Assembly: GCF_050947335.1 (NCBI RefSeq)
Contig: NW_027474095.1
Span: forward strand, 1-64,000
Origin: Megachile rotundata
Lineage: Eukaryota; Arthropoda; Insecta; Hymenoptera; Megachilidae
Length of the DNA: 64,000 nucleotides
Reading direction: 5' to 3'
Shown here: positions 56,461 to 64,000 of the stretch, piece by piece
Layout: every line of letters begins with the position of its first letter
Numbering within the stretch: position 1 is the first letter of the stretch
The notes under the pieces: model-generated
Databases searched by the model: none
What the model was told of the DNA's origin: nothing
The model's input: only the letters and a program-made list of their open reading frames with translations
Program-made: the position numbers and the translations under genes

Positions 56461-59154
56461 AATCTAACTCATATTATTAGCCATATTTTGGTTATATGAC
56501 CGATAGAACTACAATTACTCTACGTATTACTCTTTTTATTAACAATCTAACTCATATTATTACCCATATTATGCTTAAATGATCGATAGAACGAGAATTA
56601 CTATACTCACTTCTCTTAGTATTATCAATCTAACTCATATTATTAGCCATATTATGTTTATATGATCGATAGAACGACAATTACTATACTTATTACTCTT
56701 ATTATTATCAATCTAACTCATATATTAGCCATATTATGCTTATATGATCGATAGAACGAGAACTACTATACTCACTACTCTTAGTATTATCAATCTAACT
56801 CATATTATTAGCAATATTATGCTTATATTATCGATAGATCGACAATTACTGTAGTTATTACTCTTATTATTATCAATCTAACTCATATTATTAGCCATAT
56901 TATGCTTATATGATCGATAGAACGAGAATTACTATACTCTCTACCTTAGTATTATCAATCTAACTCATACTATTAGCCATATTATGGTTATATTATCGAT
57001 AGAACGACAATTACTATACTTATTACTGTTATTATTATCAATCTGACTCATATTATTACCCATATTATGCTTAAATGATCGATAGAACGAGAATTACTAT
57101 ACTCACTACTCTTAGTATTATCAATCTAACTCATATTATTACCCATATTATGCTTAAATGATCGATAGAACGACAATTACTATACTTATTACTCTTATTA
57201 TTATCAATCTAACTCATATTATTAGCCATATTATGCTTATATGATCGATAGAATGAGAATTACTATACTCACTACTCTTAGTATTATCACTCTAACTCAT
57301 ATTATTAGCCTTATTATGCTTATATGATCGATAGAACGACAATTACTGTAGTTATTACTCTTATTATTATCAATCTAACTCATATTATTAGCCATATTAT
57401 GCTTATATGATCGATAGAACGAGAATTACTATACTCACTACTCTTATTATTACCAATCTAACTCATATTATTAGCCATATTATGCTTATATGATCGATAG
57501 AACGACAATTACTATACTTATTACTGTTATTATTATCAATCTGACTCATATTATTACCCATATTATGCTTGAATGATCGATAGAACGACAATTACTATAC
57601 TTATTACTCTTATTATTATCAATCTAACTCATATTATTAGCCATATTATGCTTATATGATCGATAGAATGAGAATTACTATACTCACTACTCTTAGTATT
57701 ATCACTCTAAATCATATTATTAGCCTTATTATGCTTATATGATCGATAGAACGACAATTACTGTAGTTATTACTCTTATTATTATCAATCTAACTCATAT
57801 TATTAGCCATATTATGCATATATGATCGATAGAACGAGAATTACTATACTCACTACTCTTAGTATTATCAATCTAAATCATATTATTAGCCATATTATGG
57901 TTATATTATCGATAGAACGACAATTACTATACTTATTACTGTTATTATTATCAATCTAACTCATATTATTAGCCATATTATGCTTAAATGATCGATAGAT
58001 CTACAATTACTATACTCATTACTCTTATTATTATCAATCTAACTCATATTATTAGCCATATTATGCTTATATGATCGATAGAACGAGAATTACTATACTC
58101 ACTACTCTTAGTATTATCAATCTAACTCCTATTATTAGCCATATTATGCTTATATGATCGATAGAACGACAATTACTATACTTATTACTCTTATTATTAT
58201 CAATCTAACTCATATTATTAGCCATATTATGCTTATATGATCGATAGAACGAGAACTACTATACTCACTACTCTTAGTATTATCAATCTAACTCATATTA
58301 TTCGCAATATTATGCTTATATTATCGATAGAACGACAATTACTGTAGTTATTACTCTTATTATTATCAATCTAACTCATATTATTAGCCATATTATGCTT
58401 ATATGATCGATAGAACGAGAATTACTATACTCTCTACTCTTAGTATTATCAATCTAACTCATATTACTAGCCATATTATGGTTATATTATCGATAGAACG
58501 ACAATTACTGTAGTTATTACTCTTATTATTATCAATCTAACTCATATTATTAGCCATATTATGGTTATATTATCGATAGAACGACAATTACTGTAGTTAT
58601 TACTCTTATTATTATCAATCTAACTCATATTATTAGCCATATTATGCTTATATGATCGATAGAACGAGAATTACTATACTCACTACTCTTATTATTATCA
58701 ATCTAACTCATATTATTAGCCATATTATGCTTACATGATCGACAGAACGACAATTACTATACTTATTACTGTTATTATTATCAATCTGACTCATATTATT
58801 ACCCATATTATGCTTAAATGATCGATAGAACGACAATTACTATACTCATTACTCTTATTGTTATCAATATAACTCATATTATTAGCCATATTATGCTTAT
58901 ATGATCGATAGAACGAGAACTACTATACTCACTACTCTTAGTATTATCAATCTAACTCATATTATTAGCAATATTATGCTTATATTATCGATAGAACGAC
59001 AATTACTATACTTATTACTGTTATTATTATCAATCTGACTCATATTATTACCCATATTATGCTTAAATGATCGATAGAACGAGAATTACTATACTCACTA
59101 CTCTTAGTATTATCAATCTAACTCATATTATTAGCCATATTATGCTTATATGAT

Positions 59155-60165
59155 CGATAGAACGACAATTACTATACTCATTACTCTTATTATTATCAAT
59201 CTAACTCATATTATTAGCCATATTATGCTTATATGATCGATAGAACGACAATTACTATACTTATTACTCTTATTATTATCGATCTAACTCATATTATTAG
59301 CCATATTATGCTTATATGATCGATAGAACGACAAATACTATACTTATTACTCTTATTACTATCAATCTAACTCATATTATTAACCATATTATGCTTATAT
59401 GATCGATAAAACGAGAATTACTATAGTCACTACTCTTAGTATTATCAATCTAACTCATATTATTAGCCATATTATGGTTATATTATCGATAGAACGACAA
59501 TTACTATACTTATTACTGTTATTATTATCAATCTAACTCATATTATTAGCCATATTATGCTTGAATGATCGATAGAATGAGAATTACTATACTCACTACT
59601 CTTAGTATTATCACTCTAACTCATATTATTAGCCATATTATGCTTATATGATCGAGAGAACGACAATTACTATTCTTATTACTCTTATTATTATCAATCT
59701 AACTCATATTATTAGCCTTATTATGCTTATATGATCGATAGAACGACAATTACTGTAGTTGTTACTCTTATTATTATCAATCTAACTCATATTATTAGCC
59801 ATATTATGCTTACATGATCGATAGAACGACAAATACTATACTTATTACTCTTATTATTATCAATCTAACTCATATTATTAGCCATATTATGCTTATATGA
59901 TCGATAGAACGACAATTACTATACTCACTACTCTTAGTATTATCAATCTAACTCATATTATTAGCCATATTATGCTTATATTATCGATAGAACGACAATT
60001 ACTATACTTATTACTGTTATTATTATCAATCTAACTCATATTATTAGCCATATTATGCTTACATGATCGATAGAATGAGAATTACTATACTCACTACTCT
60101 TAGTATTATCACTCTAACTCATATTATTAGCCTTACTATGCTTATATGATCGATAGAACGACAAT
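59155..60165 (+). repeat. Block E, copy 3
   Basis: This is a roughly 1.0-kb match to 51190-52200 in the same monomer order, with the gataaaacgag landmark at about 59403. Near 60165 it leaves the shared order: gaacgacaattactatac replaces the ctgtagttattagtc continuation. Confidence 0.81.
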
Positions 60166-60396
60166 TACTATACTTATTACTCTTATTATTATCAATCTAA
60201 CTCATATTATTAGCCATATTATGCTTATATGATCGATAGAACGACAATTACTATACTCACTACTCTTAGTATTATCACTCTAACTCATATTATTAGCCAT
60301 ATTATGCTTATATGATCGATAGAACGACAATTACTATACTTATTACACTTATTATTATGAATCTAACTCATATTATTAACCATATTATGCAGATAT

Positions 60397-60476
60397 GATC
60401 GATAGAACTACAATTACTATACTCATTACTCTTATTATCAATCTAACTCATATTATTAGCCATATTATGCTTCAAT
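60397..60476 (+). repeat. 80-bp monomer (3-bp deletion)
   Basis: This unit has cttattatcaatc instead of cttattattatcaatc and measures 80 bp between gatcg boxes. Similar 80-bp units lie at 63299-63378 and 63545-63624, each in a gaactacaatt monomer preceded by a ccatattatg(c/t)agatat ending. The shared context shows that the deletion arose once and was copied. Confidence 0.85.
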
Positions 60477-60839
60477 GATCGATAGAACGACAATTACTAT
60501 ACTTATTACTCTTATTATTATCAATCTAACTCATATTATTAGCCATATTAAGCTTCTATAATCGATAGAACGAGAATTACTATACTCACTACTCTTAGTA
60601 TTATCAATCTATCTCATATTATTAGCCATATCATGCTTATATTATCGATAGAACGACAATTACTAGACTTATTACTGTTATTGTTATCAATCTAACTCAT
60701 ATTATTAGCCATATTATGCTTAAATGATCGATAGAACCATAATTACTATGCTTATTACTCTTATTATTATCAATCTAGCTCATATTATTAGCCATATTAT
60801 GCTTATATGATCGATAGAACGACAATTACTATACTTATT

Positions 60840-61556
60840 ACACTCACTATTATCAATCTAACTCATATTATTAACCATATTATTCAGATATGATCGATAG
60901 CACGACATTTACTATACTTATTACACTTGCTATTATCAATCTAACTCATATTATTAGCCATATTATGCTTCTATGATCGATAGAACGAGAATTACTATAC
61001 TCACTACTCTTAGTATTATCAATCTAACTCATATTATTAGCCATATTATGCTTATATTATCGATAGAACGACAATTACTATACTTATTACTGTTATTATT
61101 GTCAATCTAACTCTTATTATAAGCCATATTATGCTTAAATGATCGATAGAACTACAATTACTATACTCACTACTCTTAGTATTATCAATCTAACACATAT
61201 TATTAGCCATATCATGCTAATATTATCGATAGAACGACAATTACTTGACTTATTACTGTTATTGTTATCAATCTAACTCATATTATTAGCCATATTATGC
61301 TTAAATGATCGATAGAACGATAATTACTATACTTATTACTCCTATTATTATCAATCTAACTCATATTATTAGCCATATTATGCTTATATGATCGATAGAA
61401 CGACAATTACTATACTTATTACACTCACTATTATCAATCTAACTCATATTATTAACCATATTATGCAGATATGATCGATAGCACGACATTTACTATACCT
61501 ATTACTCTTATTATTATCAGCCTAACTCATATTATTAGCCATATTATGCTTATATG
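60840..61556 (+). repeat. Block G, copy 1 (18-monomer spacing)
   Basis: This stretch matches 62334-63050 at exactly 1494 bp (18 monomers). Landmarks are tagcacgacattta, gcttctatgatcg (60967 and 62461), tattataagcc, atcatgctaatattatcg, and the gttattgttatc monomer. Copies differ by scattered substitutions, for example ttattcagatatg here against ttatgcagatatg. Confidence 0.82.
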
Positions 61557-62333
61557 ATTGACAGAACGACAACTACTATATTTATTACACTCACTGTTAT
61601 CAATCTAACTCATATTATTAACCATATTATGCAAATTTGATCGACAGAACGACAATCACTATACTTATTACTCTTATTATTATCAACCTAACTCATATTA
61701 TTAGCCATATTATGCTTAAATGATCGACAGAACGACGATTACTATACTTATTACTCGTATTATTATCAATCTAACTCATATTATTAGCCATATTATGCTT
61801 ATAATATCGATAGAACGACAATTACTATACTTATTACTGTTATTGTTATCAATCTAACTCATATTATTAGCCATATTATGCTTATATGATCGATAGAACG
61901 ACAATTACTATACTTATTACACTCACTATTATCAATCTAACTCATATTATTAACCATATTATTCAGATATGATCGATAGCACGACATTTACTATACCTAT
62001 TACTCTTATTATTATCAGCTTCACTCATATTATTAGCCATATTATGCTTATATGATCGACAGAACGACAACTACAATATTTATTACACTCACTGTTATCA
62101 ATCTAACTCATATTATTAACGATATTATGCAAATTTGATCGATAGAACGACAATCACTACACTTACTACTCTTATTATTATCAATCTAACTCATATTATT
62201 AGCCATATTATGTTTATAATATCGATAGAACGACAATTACTATACTTATTACCCTTATTATTATAAATATAACTCATATTATTAGCCATATTATGCTTAT
62301 ATGATCGATAGAACGACAATTACTATACACATT

Positions 62334-63050
62334 ACTCTTACTATTATCAATCTAACTCATATTATTAACCATATTATGCAGATATGATCGATAGCACGAC
62401 ATTTATTATACTTATTACACTTGCTGTTATCAATCTAACTCATATTATTAGCCATATTATGCTTCTATGATCGATAGAACGAGAATTACTATACTCACTA
62501 CTCTTAGTATTATCAATCTAACTCATATTATTAGCCATATTATGCTTATATTATCGATAGAACGACAATTACTATACTTATTACTGTTATTATTATCAAT
62601 CTAACTCATATTATAAGCCATATTATGCTTAAATGATCGATAGAACTACAATTACTATACTCACTACTCTTAGTATTATCAATCTAACTCATATTATTAG
62701 CCATATCATGCTAATATTATCGATAGAACGACAATTACTAGACTTATTACTGTTATTGTTATCAATCTAACTCATATTATTAGCCATATTATGCTTAAAT
62801 GATCGATAGAACGATAATTACTATACTTATTACTCCTATTATTATCAATCTATCTCATATTATTAGCCATATTATGCTTATATGATCGATAGAACGACAA
62901 TTACTATACTTATTACACTCACTATTATCAATCTAACTTATATTACTAACCATATTATGCAGATATGATCGATAGCACGACATTTACTATACCTATTACT
63001 CTTATTATTATCAGCCTAACTCATATTATTAGCCATATTATGCTTATATG
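62334..63050 (+). repeat. Block G, copy 2
   Basis: This is the second copy of the block at 60840-61556. It ends where gatcgatagaactac replaces the gattgacagaacg continuation of the first copy. Confidence 0.82.
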
Positions 63051-63298
63051 ATCGATAGAACTACAATTACTATACTCATTACTCTTATTATTATCAATCT
63101 AACTCATATTATTAGCCATATTATGCTTATATGATCGATAGAATGAGAATTACTATACTCACTACACTTAGTATTATCACTCTAACTCATATCATTAGCC
63201 ATATTATGCTTATATGATCGATAGAACGACAATTACTATAGTTATTACACTTATTATTATGAATCTAACTCATATTATTAACCATATTATGCAGATAT

Positions 63299-63624
63299 GA
63301 TCGATAGAACTACAATTACTATACTCATTACTCTTATTATCAATCTAACTCATATTATTAGCCATATTATGCTTCAATGACCGATAGAACTACAATTACT
63401 ATACTTATTACACTCAATGTTATCAATCTAACTCATATTATTAACCATATTATGCAAATTTGTTCGATAGAACGACAATCACTATACTTATTACACTTAT
63501 TATTATGAATCTAACTCATATTATTAACCATATTATGTAGATATGATCGATAGAACTACAATTACTATACTCATTACTCTTATTATCAATCTAACTCATA
63601 TTATTAGCCATATTATGCTTATAT
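63299..63624 (+). repeat. Two 80-bp monomers separated by two 83-bp monomers
   Basis: The gatcg or gaccg boxes at 63299, 63379, 63545 and 63625 give spacings of 80, 166 and 80 bp. Both short units share the cttattatcaatc deletion and the gaactacaatt start of the 80-bp monomer at 60397, so this is a small local duplication of that variant. Confidence 0.84.
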
Positions 63625-64000
63625 GATCGATATAACGACAATTACTATACTCATTACTCTTATTATTATCAATCTAACTCATATTATTAGCCATATTATG
63701 CTTATATGATCGATAGGACGACAATTACTATACTCATTACTCTTATTATTATCAATCTAACTCATATTCTTAGGCATATTATGCTTATATGATCGATATA
63801 ACGACAATTGCTATACTTATTACTCTCATTATTATCAATCTAACTCATATTATTCGCCATATTATGGTTATATGATCGATAGGACGACAATTGCTATACA
63901 CATTCCTCTTATTATTATGAATCTAACTCATATTATTAGCCATAATATGCGTATATGATCGATAGGACAACAATTACTATACTCATTACTCTTATTATTA

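Larger units (their letters stand above)
50084..64000 (+). repeat. 83-bp satellite array, right subfamily set (about 168 monomers)
   Basis: The unit and orientation are the same as left of the gap, but the monomer variants differ. Common markers are gaacgagaattac or gaatgagaattac followed by cactactcttagtattatc, acccatattatgcttaaat, tattatggttatattatcg, and, locally, gatataacg and tagcacgacattta. I did not see the left markers ggcc...gtgg, gccacattatg or gatcgattg here. Higher-order structure is present, with 6-, 13-, 18- and 96-monomer spacings itemised separately. The array runs off the window end in mid-monomer. No gene or interspersed element interrupts it. Stretches 53.0-55.5 and 56.5-59.1 kb hold the same variants in less regular order. 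Confidence 0.96.

Noticed and set aside
1..64000. CRISPR array
   Set aside because: The units are contiguous 83-bp repeats with variation spread over the whole unit. There are no constant repeats separated by unique spacers, and no cas genes or leader.
1..64000. CENP-B box in the satellite
   Set aside because: The core needs ttcg followed by cggg at fixed spacing. The monomer has no ggg and no such pair on either strand.
1..64000. Mitochondrial or plastid AT-rich control region
   Set aside because: AT content is similar, but about 770 ordered monomers with multi-kilobase higher-order repeats and a scaffold gap do not fit an organelle genome, and no organelle gene is present.
1..64000. Telomeric or subtelomeric simple repeat
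   Set aside because: No run of a 5-8 bp telomere-type unit occurs. The ATT/TTA-rich part of each monomer is short and embedded in the 83-bp unit.

Overview
The whole window is one AT-rich tandem satellite array. No protein-coding gene, RNA gene, transposon, CRISPR array or unique sequence is visible. The repeat unit is 83 bp; a clean monomer lies at 50191-50273. About 770 monomers fill the window, all head-to-tail in the same orientation. By my count the consensus is about 24% G+C, with a C:G ratio of about 14:6 on the + strand. Each monomer has one gatcgat box (ClaI-type site) and usually two CpGs about 8 bp apart. Megabase-type satellite arrays, multi-kilobase higher-order repeats (HORs) and a 100-N scaffold gap all point to a eukaryotic nuclear chromosome, probably centromeric or other constitutive heterochromatin. 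I cannot name the organism or the chromosome region from sequence alone.

Layout. Positions 1-49983 are a left array of about 602 monomers. It is rich in variants marked ggcc...gtgg, gccacattatg and gatcgattg. Its monomers are copied in multi-kilobase blocks: an approximately 76-monomer HOR is seen at 9945-16254 and again at 16255-21870, and a related stretch at 1-6262 repeats 8971-15226. Blocks of 0.5-2.1 kb recur many times between 23 and 50 kb at offsets that are almost exact multiples of 83. Positions 49984-50083 are exactly 100 Ns. Positions 50084-64000 are a right array of about 168 monomers built on the same 83-bp unit but with different diagnostic variants (gagaatt, acccatattatgcttaaat, gatataacg) and different, shorter HORs of 6, 13, 18 and 96 monomers.

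The first 4.6 kb carries patches of single-base indels relative to its near-identical copy 9 kb downstream. This looks more like uncorrected long-read error than biology. Short open frames of 60-83 codons occur throughout, but they are by-products of the repeat. What is worth attention here is the array's organisation: the abrupt subfamily switch at the gap, the nested HORs, the retained CpG/ClaI box and an internal 21-bp duplication inside the monomer. All block boundaries were set by eye and should be taken as accurate to within roughly one monomer.
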